A stretch of 64,000 bases of DNA. Origin: Bacillus methanolicus (GTDB lineage Bacteria > Bacillota > Bacilli > Bacillales > Cytobacillaceae). The stretch is from NCBI RefSeq assembly GCF_028888695.1, contig NZ_PNFF01000001.1:2179501-2243500 (forward strand), written 5' to 3'. Below are positions 48,111 to 56,047 of the stretch, piece after piece. Below the pieces are notes generated by a model. That model did no database searches and was not told the origin of the DNA. It saw only the letters and a list, made by a program, of their open reading frames with translations. The position numbers were made by a program, and so were the translations under genes. The number at the start of each line of letters is the position of its first letter. The stretch's first letter is position 1.

Positions 48111-48139
48111 TCTATAGTACGATGCCTATTTTAGTACAA
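48111..48139 (-). promoter_or_regulatory. Candidate SigA promoter of ackA
   Basis: Minus strand TTGTAC, 17-base spacer, TATAGA, giving a leader of about 22 bases. The rest of the 310-base gap 48083-48392 is AT-rich with no other recognised element apart from the ytxK terminator. Confidence 0.55.
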
Positions 48140-48356
48140 CGTTAGTTTGTACATTTGGCACCAAATATATCTTCCAACATCACATTAAATCACTAAAATT
48201 TATACTTTTCAAGGTAAATGTGATTTGCTGAACAAAGTAAATATATTCTGATATGAACAAATTTACTAAATCATTTGCAAATTTAATAGAACGATGCTAC
48301 CTATTTCTGGAATTATCTGCTGTCCTCATTTTTTGCGGGAAATTTACAAAAATAAT

Positions 48357-48382
48357 TAAAAGCCCTGCATCTCGCAAGGCTT
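48357..48382 (-). terminator. Terminator of ytxK
   Basis: Minus-strand stem AAGCCTTGC/GCAGGGCTT (one G-U pair) followed by TTTTAATTATTTT. Confidence 0.7.
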
Positions 48383-48392
48383 CATAAAACAT

Positions 48393-49376
48393 TTATTTAT
48401 TCTCATTGATCCAAGTTTCAATTTTACGAAAGATGTTATCAACCGCTGCTGCATTTGATAGTGTCGGTAATTCTGCAAGCAATACTTGCTTCGGAGGTTT
48501 TACTTCCTCCCCTTTTTTCTGAACGATAAAAATGCTTTTGGAAGCATTTTTATTCTTAAACATCGATAACGGAAGTTGAAGAACACCCTGGATGACCAAA
48601 TGCTCCTTTATAAAATCATGGAGCTGTGAAGCCTGATCACTTTCGAAAAGTCCGTTCGGAATTAAGAGAAACATATATCCGCCAGGTTTTAAATACCGGG
48701 TGCTTTGTTCTATAAACAAATGATGGGCATATGAGTGTCCGGACTTTGCCTTTAATTCGTATTCTGCAGCCCGCACATCATCCGGATAAAATCCAACAGG
48801 CAAATCACAAATAACAGCATCTTGCGGATCAACAAATAACGGCTGAAGGCTGTCCTGGTTGAAAAACTGAATTGGATGGGATTGAAGATTTGCATTTACA
48901 AATGCCAATCTTATTAACAGATCGTCGATATCAATTCCTGTCGCTTCAATCGCTTTATTTGGCTGCATGTTAAGAACTGTTGTTAAAAGGTTTCCGGTGC
49001 CGACTGCCGGATCCAGTATTTTGAAAGAATGTGCTTTTATAAACTTGTTCACTAAATAACCAAAAAGCATGCCAACTGCATCCGGAGTCATTTGATGGTT
49101 CGGCTGCACATTTTCTTTCATCCCTTTTAAGATCGCTAATTGGTACGCTTTCCGGATCTCTTCATTGCTATATTTTTCTAAATGAATCTGTTTATAACTT
49201 TTTTCAAGTCTTTTAACCGTAATTTCACTTAATTCTTCTTGCAGAACAGTATCTTGAAAGAGATTTTCCCCGGTCTCAGCCAAGGCATCCAAATATGTAA
49301 TCGATAATTCTTCTTGTAGTATTTGTGCTGTTTCGTTAAAAACGGTAAATAATTTCTCTACTGCAGAGATACTCAA
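48393..49376 (-). CDS. ytxK: YtxK, class I SAM-dependent methyltransferase
   Basis: 327 residues with an N-terminal helical domain and a C-terminal N6-adenine-type methyltransferase fold: SAM motif DPAVGTGNLLTTV near 123, acidic IDIDD near 149, and motif IV as CDLPVGFYP near 190, where DNA adenine methylases usually have NPPF/Y. It is related to the M subunits of type I systems, but no restriction partner is nearby. It belongs to the competence regulon in B. subtilis, where it also neighbours ackA. Start is TTG at 49376, seven bases after GGGAGG. Confidence 0.9.
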   Translation of the reverse strand: MSISAVEKLFTVFNETAQILQEELSITYLDALAETGENLFQDTVLQEELSEITVKRLEKSYKQIHLEKYSNEEIRKAYQLAILKGMKENVQPNHQMTPDAVGMLFGYLVNKFIKAHSFKILDPAVGTGNLLTTVLNMQPNKAIEATGIDIDDLLIRLAFVNANLQSHPIQFFNQDSLQPLFVDPQDAVICDLPVGFYPDDVRAAEYELKAKSGHSYAHHLFIEQSTRYLKPGGYMFLLIPNGLFESDQASQLHDFIKEHLVIQGVLQLPLSMFKNKNASKSIFIVQKKGEEVKPPKQVLLAELPTLSNAAAVDNIFRKIETWINENK

Positions 49377-49457
49377 AACAATTCCTCCCGCTCAATTTCT
49401 ATTTTTTTATTGTAACGGGCTTTTTTACGTGATACAAGTTTAACGAATCAAGAACAA

Positions 49458-49627
49458 AAGGCGCAAGCGCCCCGTTTAGCCCCGACAAGCACAAGACGAA
49501 TCACACAAGAGTCGATAGACTCTGGAGTGATTTGGCTTGTGACCTCGAGGGGCTGGGCGCTCCTCGAAAAGCTAACGCTTTTCTTCGTGCGAAGAATCGC
49601 TTCCGAAGCGTTCCTTGTGGAGCCTGA
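49458..49627. repeat. Highly structured 170-bp intergenic element
   Basis: A long imperfect hairpin in which AGCGCC, AGCCCC, ACAAGC and AATCAC on the left pair in turn with GGGCGCT, GGGGCT, GCTTGT and GTGATT on the right; inside is a GAGTC/GACTC hairpin. Two small hairpins follow (AAAAGC/GCTTTT and CTTCG/CGAAG, then AACGCTTCGGAAGCG-type). It resembles structured repeats I recall from other Bacillaceae intergenic regions. It and the IS left end account for the 473-base gap 49377-49849. Confidence 0.75.
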
Positions 49628-49671
49628 TTACGACAAACTCATTTCAAAGTTATTCACAAAGATGAAATTTA

Positions 49672-49680
49672 TAATTTCCT
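49672..49680. repeat. Target site duplication, left copy
   Basis: TAATTTCCT, identical to 51252-51260. Confidence 0.95.
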
Positions 49681-49807
49681 CACTAGCGTTGCACAAAAAA
49701 CATAAGAAAAAGTCAAGAGTATAAAATTGGGATTATTTTAAATAATATCCCAAAAAATGTATGGTTTGAATATTCTGATTTTATATTTCTGAGTATTTAA
49801 GAAAAAA

Positions 49808-49845
49808 AGGATAAGGGGACCTATTTGAAGGTAGTCCTTATCCAG
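49808..49845 (-). terminator. Terminator of the transposase gene
   Basis: Minus-strand stem GGATAAGG...CCTTATCC with inner CTACCT/AGGT pairing, followed by seven T residues. Confidence 0.85.
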
Positions 49846-49849
49846 ATTT

Positions 49850-51082
49850 TTACAAATAAATAGGGTCATATGTTAAATCATCTAAATGCTGTACATCTCC
49901 TTTTTCAAACTGTGCTAGGGTTTCAATGAAAATTTGTTCATGGTTAAGTGGCCTTCGTCCATATGATGATCGATCAGGTGTTTTAAATAGTTCTTTTATA
50001 AATTCGAAGAAGCTTTTTGACCAATATTCTTCTATAAATTCAAACATCTCAAGGAGCGTTCCCTGATAACTTACTTTTTTCTTCATCAATAAAGTTAAAC
50101 AAAAAGTAATCATGGCTATGTAAATTTGGTTGAAAACAGCATTCGCGCTCTTTCCATAACATCTTTTAATGATTAAATGCTGCTTCATCCACTTGAAGAA
50201 AAGTTCAATTTGCCAGCGATTACGGTAAAGTTCACTAATTTCTTGTGCACTCATTTTTGCATCATTGATGATGATAGATAGGGTATTTCCTTGACTATCT
50301 TTCGTTTCTATCAGTCTAACGGGATATTTCATCCTTCCCAGTTTTACTATTGCTTCCCGAGAAATGTTTGACGACGGGTCAACGGGAAGTTCTTCAATGA
50401 CATGGATGACAGTGTTTTCCTTGATACGAGTACAAAATCGAATATTATGACGGCAGTACTCATCGAACTTTTTAAAATCAAAGTAACCCCGGTCAAACAC
50501 ATGGAGCGCATCCTTATCGATTATCATTAAACCATCTAACTGTGTGACATCTGCTGGTCTAGCAGGAGTAATCATGATTTTGTCTGGGAAAGTTTCCCCT
50601 TCATGAAATACTACTCGAGTATGGATTTTAACTCCAGCTTTTGTATTTCGAAAATCAGCCCATCGATACTGGCTAAGGCATAAGGAGATGGTTGTTGAAT
50701 CAATAAGATGGATTTTTCCTAGTAAATCATCGCCCTTTTCTTTTCCGAATTCCCGATAGATTTGTTCAACCAAGTGATGCAAAATAACTTCAAAAATCTC
50801 CGGGGGTAGATCGGAGAGTTTGCGAGAAAGTTGAGATTTACTAATACTTTTTAAGCCAAGTTCTTTCTGTAATTTCTTTTTGTTTTTCACCTTGAAACTG
50901 ATTTTTTTTAGGCTATCAAGCTGCTTCAATTGGGCATATATAAAAAGTTTCGTAAATGTTAGGCTATCCAGCTTTTTCACATATTTATCAAGCTTCATCT
51001 GATCAATCATTTTTAAAAAAACTTTTTCATCCATTGGTTGGATGTATTCCTTAAATACTGTTTTTATGGTATTCTTGTCCAT
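49850..51082 (-). CDS. IS4 family transposase
   Basis: 410 residues, full length with no frameshift. The DDE triad is visible: Asp128 (IHLIDSTTISL), Asp197 (HVFDRGYFDF) and Glu293. The IS4 signature Y-x2-R-x3-E-x6-K is exact at Y286, R289, E293 and K300 (YRNRWQIELFFKWMK). An N-terminal helical DNA-binding part (about 1-110) precedes the catalytic RNase H fold. GGAGACCTCT lies upstream of the ATG. The intact gene, perfect ends and target duplication suggest the element can still be active. Confidence 0.95.
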   Translation of the reverse strand: MDKNTIKTVFKEYIQPMDEKVFLKMIDQMKLDKYVKKLDSLTFTKLFIYAQLKQLDSLKKISFKVKNKKKLQKELGLKSISKSQLSRKLSDLPPEIFEVILHHLVEQIYREFGKEKGDDLLGKIHLIDSTTISLCLSQYRWADFRNTKAGVKIHTRVVFHEGETFPDKIMITPARPADVTQLDGLMIIDKDALHVFDRGYFDFKKFDEYCRHNIRFCTRIKENTVIHVIEELPVDPSSNISREAIVKLGRMKYPVRLIETKDSQGNTLSIIINDAKMSAQEISELYRNRWQIELFFKWMKQHLIIKRCYGKSANAVFNQIYIAMITFCLTLLMKKKVSYQGTLLEMFEFIEEYWSKSFFEFIKELFKTPDRSSYGRRPLNHEQIFIETLAQFEKGDVQHLDDLTYDPIYL

Positions 51083-51251
51083 AGAGGTCTCCTTATAATT
51101 GGGATTTGGACAGGACTACCTACCTTCCACCTAATTATAAGGTTTTTTTATGCACTTTTGAACAAAAAATACCATTAATTACAAATTATTCAATAAAAAT
51201 TTTATGGGAAAAGCCTTGACAAATTAAATTTTATTTAATGCAACGCTAGTG

Positions 51252-51260
51252 TAATTTCCT
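51252..51260. repeat. Target site duplication, right copy
   Basis: TAATTTCCT, identical to 49672-49680. Confidence 0.95.
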
Positions 51261-51266
51261 TAACAA

Positions 51267-51294
51267 TAAAAAAACCCCGGTCAACACACGGGGC
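51267..51294 (-). terminator. Terminator of tpx
   Basis: Minus-strand stem CCCCG/CGGGG with a 9-base loop followed by seven T residues, just after the tpx stop and just before the IS insertion site. Confidence 0.8.
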
Positions 51295-51309
51295 CTTCAA
51301 CACTTTGAA

Positions 51310-51810
51310 TTACTTTGCTTGTTTAACAGCTTCGATTGCTGCTTCATAGTTCGGATGGTTCGTTGCTTCACTCACATATTCAACATAGGTGACTGTGTCA
51401 TTGGAATCAATAACAAACACAGCACGGGCAAGTAACCGAAGTTCTTTAATCGCTACTCCGTACGCTTCACCGAAAGAAAGATCGCGGTGGTCGGAAAGTG
51501 TTTGGACATTTTCAATTCCGTTGGCTCCACACCAGCGTTTTTGAGCAAACGGCAAATCAACACTGATTGTTAATACTTTCACGTTATCAAGCTTTGAGGC
51601 TTCTTCATTAAATCGTCGTGTTTGTGCATCACAAACTCCAGTGTCAAGAGAAGGAACAACACTGATTAAGCGAACCTGCCCTTTTGTATCCGCTAAAGTT
51701 ACTTCAGACAAATCGTTAGCTAATACTTTAAAATCAGGGGCTTTGTCTCCAACCTTTACTTCATTTCCTAACAAAGTGACAGGGTTTCCTTTAAAAGTGA
51801 TTGATGCCAT
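51310..51810 (-). CDS. tpx: Thiol peroxidase Tpx (atypical 2-Cys peroxiredoxin)
   Basis: 166 residues (167 in B. subtilis). The peroxidatic Cys is in [18 protein letters not shown] near residue 60, and a second Cys in [10 protein letters not shown] near 94 is the resolving residue. It reduces H2O2 and alkyl peroxides using thioredoxin. AAGGAGGATG precedes the ATG. The upstream gap 51811-52128 holds repeat copy 2 and the ytfJ terminator. Confidence 0.96.
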   Translation of the reverse strand: MASITFKGNPVTLLGNEVKVGDKAPDFKVLANDLSEVTLADTKGQVRLISVVPSLDTGVCDAQTRRFNEEASKLDNVKVLTISVDLPFAQKRWCGANGIENVQTLSDHRDLSFGEAYGVAIKELRLLARAVFVIDSNDTVTYVEYVSEATNHPNYEAAIEAVKQAK

Positions 51811-51920
51811 GAACTCATCCTCCTTAAAACAACATTTGTACAGTGTAAATCATATCTTTTCAGACTCTTTTTTGCAATTAAAAGGTTATATTTTCATAAA
51901 AAACATTCATGATTTTTTAC

Positions 51921-52084
51921 CCCAACCCTAACATGGAAATAAGTTTCATTTTAAAACATAACCAACATAATAAGGCGGTGTGAGCGAAGCAAAGCTCAAA
52001 ATATTTACATAGCTAAACTAGTATCTTGCTAAAAATAAGTTGGCATTTCTATTTTTGTTAGCGTAGCTCCGCCCCTTTTCCACA
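51921..52084. repeat. 164-bp dispersed intergenic repeat, copy 2
   Basis: Ungapped partner of 846-1009, about 93% identical. As in copy 1 it lies some 45 bases downstream of the stop of a minus-strand gene (ytfJ here), in the same orientation relative to that gene, and its inner edge abuts the ytfJ terminator's T run. Confidence 0.85.
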
Positions 52085-52118
52085 AAAAAAGTTAACCTTC
52101 ATAATTGAAAGTTAACTT
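52084..52118 (-). terminator. Terminator of the sppA-yteJ-ytfI-ytfJ unit
   Basis: Minus-strand stem AAGTTAACTTTC/GAAGGTTAACTT followed by at least five T residues, ten bases after the ytfJ stop. Confidence 0.85.
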
Positions 52119-52128
52119 AAATCAAATC

Positions 52129-52617
52129 TTAAAATTCCAAATCTTTTTTTGGTCCGTTATTTGGGTTTTGCTCATACTCTTGATAATGAGTTTTATTCGA
52201 ATGATCATTTTTCTTATCAAACATTTGCCGGATTTTCTCAACAGCCTGCGGTGCAAGATCCAATATTTTTTCATAAAGGTGTGTACTTTCATCAAGGTGG
52301 AGCATTTTTACACCTTGCGAATTGACAATCAAGAAAGCAATTGGCGTAATTGATACACCGCCGCCGCTTCCTCCGCCAAAAGGATGCTTAGATTGGCCTT
52401 GTACCGTTCCCTGTTCCTGTGAGGACCCTGTTCCTGATCCGTCTAATACAAATTCGCTTCCGCCTGCCGCGAAGCCAAAACCTACTTTTGAAACAGTTAA
52501 GATTACGCTTCCATCAGGGGTTTCAACGGGATCACCAATTATTGTATTCACATCAATCATTTCTTTCAAACTTTCCAACGCTGTTGTCATTAATCCTTGA
52601 ATAGGATGATCGGACAT
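52129..52617 (-). CDS. ytfJ: YtfJ/GerW family spore protein
   Basis: 162 residues. YtfJ (GerW) is a sporulation protein needed for normal germination in B. subtilis. Visible parts: an N-terminal helix (IQGLMTTALESLKEMIDVNTIIGDP), a VKV-type beta segment (SVILTVSKVGFGFAAGG), a Gly/Ser/Gln-rich loop (GSGTGSSQEQGTVQGQSKHPFGGGSGGGV) split across 79-106, and a C-terminal helix ending in polar Asn/Lys residues. The loop is longer than I expect, making the protein slightly longer than in B. subtilis. AAGGAGGATG precedes the ATG; ytfI lies 17 bases upstream. Confidence 0.9.
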   Translation of the reverse strand: MSDHPIQGLMTTALESLKEMIDVNTIIGDPVETPDGSVILTVSKVGFGFAAGGSEFVLDGSGTGSSQEQGTVQGQSKHPFGGGSGGGVSITPIAFLIVNSQGVKMLHLDESTHLYEKILDLAPQAVEKIRQMFDKKNDHSNKTHYQEYEQNPNNGPKKDLEF

Positions 52618-52634
52618 ATCTGCATCCTCCTTTT

Positions 52635-53339
52635 CTAGACAGATTTTGTTTTATCTCCAGAAAAGACGGACAGAGCCTTTGATCGAAACTTGGGTTTTCC
52701 GCCTTTCCAATATTTAACCAGTTTTATTCCTGCTAACATAGCATGCCCGATTCGAAATTGAAACATACATCTGAGCGTCGTTTGAGAATATGCTCTTTGA
52801 AAGTTTGGCGTAATGTTTATTTTCGGCATTACTTTTAGTTTCATATTGAGGCTTATAACACCAACAATGCTCCCCTTTACTGCCCAAAGCGCTCCAATAA
52901 GCATACCGGTGTAGGCTGCATCGCCGATCCCGGCAACGGTGAACCATTCGAATTCCTTGATCGTTATTTTTTTCAATAATTTGCGGATGATTTTATGAAG
53001 TCCAATAACATGTGTAAGAATCTCTTTTATATCTTTAAAAATGTTGAGCAAATCTTCTGCCGAATATTGCTTCGTCTCTTCTTTACTCGGCTTCTTCTGA
53101 TGTCCCATCTGTTTTTCTTGTTTCAAAACGATCGTAGGGGAATTCTCATCTATTTTTATAAGAGGGATTTTCAGCTTGTATCTAAAAAGGCCAAACCACG
53201 CTCTTAATTCCAACTTTAAATGGTCGTTATCCTGAACATGATCATAACTCAAATATATTGTTAGTCTTGTTGCAAGAACGATCATCAATAAAAAAAGCAG
53301 AACCGCTAAGGCAATGACCAACCATTTCACTATGTTCAC
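52635..53339 (-). CDS. ytfI: YtfI, DUF2953 membrane protein
   Basis: 234 residues: an N-terminal membrane helix (KWLVIALAVLLFLLMIVLATRLTIYL), an acidic/basic middle (EKQMGHQKKPSKEETKQY), and a C-terminal DUF2953 region (WFTVAGIGDAAYTGMLIGALWAVKG). Its role is unknown, but it is always next to ytfJ and is probably sporulation-associated. The start is a GTG at 53339; another GTG three codons later is also possible, and the ribosome site AAAGG is not decisive. Confidence 0.85.
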   Translation of the reverse strand: MNIVKWLVIALAVLLFLLMIVLATRLTIYLSYDHVQDNDHLKLELRAWFGLFRYKLKIPLIKIDENSPTIVLKQEKQMGHQKKPSKEETKQYSAEDLLNIFKDIKEILTHVIGLHKIIRKLLKKITIKEFEWFTVAGIGDAAYTGMLIGALWAVKGSIVGVISLNMKLKVMPKINITPNFQRAYSQTTLRCMFQFRIGHAMLAGIKLVKYWKGGKPKFRSKALSVFSGDKTKSV

Positions 53340-53370
53340 AACCTTTCAGCCTGCTAGTATCGTCTTAAAC

Positions 53371-53414
53371 AAAAAAAAATAAACCTGCCGTCAGTAAATT
53401 TTGGCAGGTTTAAT
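53371..53414 (-). terminator. Terminator of yteJ
   Basis: Minus-strand stem TAAACCTGCC/GGCAGGTTTA followed by about nine T residues. It separates sppA-yteJ from ytfI-ytfJ. Confidence 0.88.
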
Positions 53415-53417
53415 TTT

Positions 53418-53990
53418 TTATCTTTCGTGTATAACTGTCGTATCTGCAAACAAATCATGAAGCCCTTGTTTTTTCGGAAGAAAGGCAACAATTACATAAC
53501 CGACGACAACAGTTGCGGAGATAAATCGCCCAATACATTCCCTGAACAGGACCGTTCCCCAGCTTAATTTGCCGCCGTCAAGATCAATGACTTTCAGTCC
53601 AAAAACCATTTTGCCCAATGTCTGGCCGAAAAACTTAGTCATTAATAAAAAGTAGCCATAGAATGTAATTGCAGTTGCGATTGAGATTGGTGCAAACATG
53701 CTTATTTCATGAAGCGGCAAATCAAAAAGCCTGAATAACGGGTTGACGATCATTCGATCAATGCTACCGATTACAAGCAGATCAAGAAGGTATGCCCAAA
53801 ACCGCATCCAAAATCCTGCATAACGGTAAATCGATTGCTCTGCTTGCATATTTGCTTGTTTCAAAGCGGAAGAGTTTGATTCCTCTGTTAAAGCCGAGAA
53901 GTTCTCATTGATGCTTTGTCCGGAAGGTGCTCCCGTGTTATTTTGTTCAGAATCAATATGATCCTGATGCACTGAATCGTTAAAATTCAT
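53418..53990 (-). CDS. yteJ: RDD family membrane protein (YteJ)
   Basis: 190 residues: a polar N-terminal tail rich in Asn/Ser/Gln, then the RDD domain (YAGFWMRFWAYLLDLLVIGSIDRMI) with the defining Arg and two Asp residues, and three membrane helices. Co-operonic with sppA (13-base gap). In B. subtilis YteJ works with SppA in resistance to antibacterial peptides. I use the ATG at 53990 (MNFNDSVHQ), eight bases after AAGGGGG, instead of the upstream one that overlaps sppA. Confidence 0.88.
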   Translation of the reverse strand: MNFNDSVHQDHIDSEQNNTGAPSGQSINENFSALTEESNSSALKQANMQAEQSIYRYAGFWMRFWAYLLDLLVIGSIDRMIVNPLFRLFDLPLHEISMFAPISIATAITFYGYFLLMTKFFGQTLGKMVFGLKVIDLDGGKLSWGTVLFRECIGRFISATVVVGYVIVAFLPKKQGLHDLFADTTVIHER

Positions 53991-54003
53991 TTCCTGTTCC
54001 CCC

Positions 54004-55014
54004 TTACTCAGCATATAGATACATCAGTCTGGGAGAATTCGGCTGTGATAGTAATTTCATGAGGCCGGACATTTCCATGTCTTCTCCCATTAATTTACGG
54101 GCACCCATGCTGAATAATGAGCCAAATCCAAGATTTTCTGAATAACTGATAACTTGAGCACCTTTTAACTTATGGTCTTTTTTCAAATTCTCAACAACAT
54201 CATCAAAATAGCCAAAACCATCAATTAGATTTAAATTCTTTGCTTGGCGGCCGTCATAAATTCTTCCGTCGGCAATTTTCTTCACTTCTTCAACCGGAAT
54301 TCCGCGTCCTTCAGAAATTACTTTTACAAATCCCTCATAAGAATTTTCAATCATCGATTGCAAAATTTTACGTTCTTCATCCGTCATTTTTCTTGTTGGA
54401 CTCATAATGTCTTTATATGGTCCGCTTTTAATCGTAACAAAGTCTACGCCATACTTTTTAGCAAGGCCGGCATAGTTCACCCCTTGTATAATGACCCCAA
54501 GAGAACCTGTTAATGTTTCAGGGCTGGCATAAATCTTATCAGCGGCTGCAGAAATGTAATACCCGCCTGATGCTGCCATTGACCCCATTGAAACGTAGAC
54601 AGGTTTTTTCGTTTCTTTTTGGATTTCTACAATTTTATCGTGAATTTCCGCACTTTCAACTACTCCGCCGCCGGGAGAATTAACCCTAATAATGATCGCC
54701 TTAACAGTTTTATCTTCTTTTACATGATCAAGCTGTTTCATAAAAGCTTGATGATTGTACCCTCCGCTCTCAAATAATGTCATTGTTTCACCGGTATCTT
54801 GAATAACTCCATTTACATTCAGTACGGCGATTTTCTTAAATTCGTCTCCTTCTTCGATCACTTCTTCTAAAAACATTTCGTCATTCATCGGAAACAAATC
54901 CTTCAATGAAGTTTCAAAATCTTTAATTGCAAATGCAGATAAAAAATTAATGATTACCGAAACAAAAAATAATCCAGCAGCGATTCCGAGTGCTGCCCAG
55001 CGTTTTCCATTCAT
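54004..55014 (-). CDS. sppA: Signal peptide peptidase SppA
   Basis: Membrane-anchored S49 serine protease of 336 residues (335 in B. subtilis). It has an N-terminal anchor ([25 protein letters not shown]), nucleophile Ser149 ([13 protein letters not shown]) and general base Lys201 ([11 protein letters not shown]); the 52-residue spacing equals that of B. subtilis Ser147/Lys199. It digests cleaved signal peptides and bacteriocin-like peptides. AAAGGGAGG precedes the ATG. yteJ follows directly. Confidence 0.95.
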   Translation of the reverse strand: MNGKRWAALGIAAGLFFVSVIINFLSAFAIKDFETSLKDLFPMNDEMFLEEVIEEGDEFKKIAVLNVNGVIQDTGETMTLFESGGYNHQAFMKQLDHVKEDKTVKAIIIRVNSPGGGVVESAEIHDKIVEIQKETKKPVYVSMGSMAASGGYYISAAADKIYASPETLTGSLGVIIQGVNYAGLAKKYGVDFVTIKSGPYKDIMSPTRKMTDEERKILQSMIENSYEGFVKVISEGRGIPVEEVKKIADGRIYDGRQAKNLNLIDGFGYFDDVVENLKKDHKLKGAQVISYSENLGFGSLFSMGARKLMGEDMEMSGLMKLLSQPNSPRLMYLYAE

Positions 55015-55164
55015 GCTGTTAATACCTCCCTTTTATAGTTCACAATACTGTTACGTTCTAAATATCAAATTGTTTCAAAAAATGTTACACTAATTTTAGA
55101 TTAATATTTTATCAAATTGGGTAATATTTGGAAAGATACGAATAATTATATGGAGGTATGAACC

Positions 55165-55965
55165 ATGCCTAATCGCCGCAACTTGTATTTCTTCTATAGA
55201 AGGGATGAAGAGTTACAGGAAAAATTAGATCCCCTTTATGACTTAGCGAGAAAATACGATTTCACCGTTGTTAAAGATTATCGGGATGCGAACATTATTG
55301 TCAGCATCGGCGGGGATGGAACCTTCTTGCAGGCTGTCCGTAAAACAGGTTTTAGGGGAGATTGTTTATATGCGGGCATTTCAACTACCGAACATTTAAG
55401 CATGTATTGCGATTTTTATATTAACGATACTTCCAAAATGGTTGAAGCAATGACAAATGAACAAATTGAAGTCAGAAGATACCCGACGATTGAAGTAACG
55501 GTTGACGGTGAATCAAATTTCCTTTGCTTAAATGAATTCAGCATTCGTTCTTCCATTATTAGAACGTTTGCAATGGATGTTTACATTGACGAGCTTTATT
55601 TTGAAACATTCCGCGGCGACGGAATGATCGTAGCCACACCAACCGGAAGCACCGCTTATAATAAATCAGTAAACGGATCGGTCGTTGATCCTTTGCTTCC
55701 TTGTATGCAAGTGAGTGAAATCGCTTCCATGAACAATAACAGCTACCGAACTCTTGGATCATCTTTTATTTTGAGCGGAGACAGAATATTAACCTTAATA
55801 GTTGTTCCTGATGGAAACGAACATCCGACAATGGCAATGGATAATGAAGCATTAAGCATTAAGCATGTGAGAAAGATTGAAGTGAAATTAAGTGACAGGA
55901 TCATTAAAACTGTAAAACTTAAAGACAATTCATTTTGGGAAAAAGTCAAAAGGACATTTTTGTGA
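55165..55965 (+). CDS. nadK2: NAD kinase 2
   Basis: Makes NADP from NAD. The 266-residue protein has the kinase GGDGTFLQAVRKTG motif near 50, the NE/D loop LCLNEFSIRS near 120, and GDGMIVATPTGSTAYNKSVNGSVV. It matches the second NAD kinase of bacilli (YtdI/PpnKB), which sits between sppA and ytcI in B. subtilis. TGGAGGT precedes the ATG. It converges with rarD across hairpin element B. Confidence 0.94.
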   Translation: MPNRRNLYFFYRRDEELQEKLDPLYDLARKYDFTVVKDYRDANIIVSIGGDGTFLQAVRKTGFRGDCLYAGISTTEHLSMYCDFYINDTSKMVEAMTNEQIEVRRYPTIEVTVDGESNFLCLNEFSIRSSIIRTFAMDVYIDELYFETFRGDGMIVATPTGSTAYNKSVNGSVVDPLLPCMQVSEIASMNNNSYRTLGSSFILSGDRILTLIVVPDGNEHPTMAMDNEALSIKHVRKIEVKLSDRIIKTVKLKDNSFWEKVKRTFL

Positions 55966-55970
55966 AAACA

Positions 55971-56046
55971 AAGGCCGACCCCTTCAATACAACATAAAGA
56001 CAAAAGATTCTATATAATCGTCATTGCCGGAGGGAGTCGGACCCTT
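55971..56046. repeat. GGTC-type hairpin element B (convergent nadK2/rarD junction)
   Basis: CCGACCCCTTC pairs with GGAGGGAGTCGG. The loop contains AATACAACATAAAGACAAA and ATTCTATAT, shared with element A. It fills the whole junction between two convergent stop codons. Confidence 0.7.
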
Positions 56047-56047
56047 A

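Larger units (their letters stand above)
49681..51251. mobile_element. Complete IS4-family insertion sequence, 1571 bp
   Basis: Terminal inverted repeats CACTAGCGTTGCA at 49681-49693 and, inverted, at 51239-51251 are identical over 13 bases, with weaker similarity continuing inward (GTCAAG). The 9-bp direct repeat TAATTTCCT flanks the element on both sides (49672-49680 and 51252-51260), which marks a clean insertion. It carries one full transposase gene. The site is 14 bases from the tpx terminator, between ytxK and tpx, and disrupts no gene that I can see. Confidence 0.95.

Noticed and set aside
48393-49376. Type I restriction-modification M subunit
   Set aside because: The fold is related, but the gene stands alone next to ackA as B. 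subtilis ytxK does, motif IV is CDLPVG instead of NPPF/Y, and no R or S gene is present.
45926-51251. Defence island around the IS element
   Set aside because: All neighbours (ackA, ytxK, tpx) are conserved housekeeping genes in their standard order; only the IS and a structured repeat are accessory.
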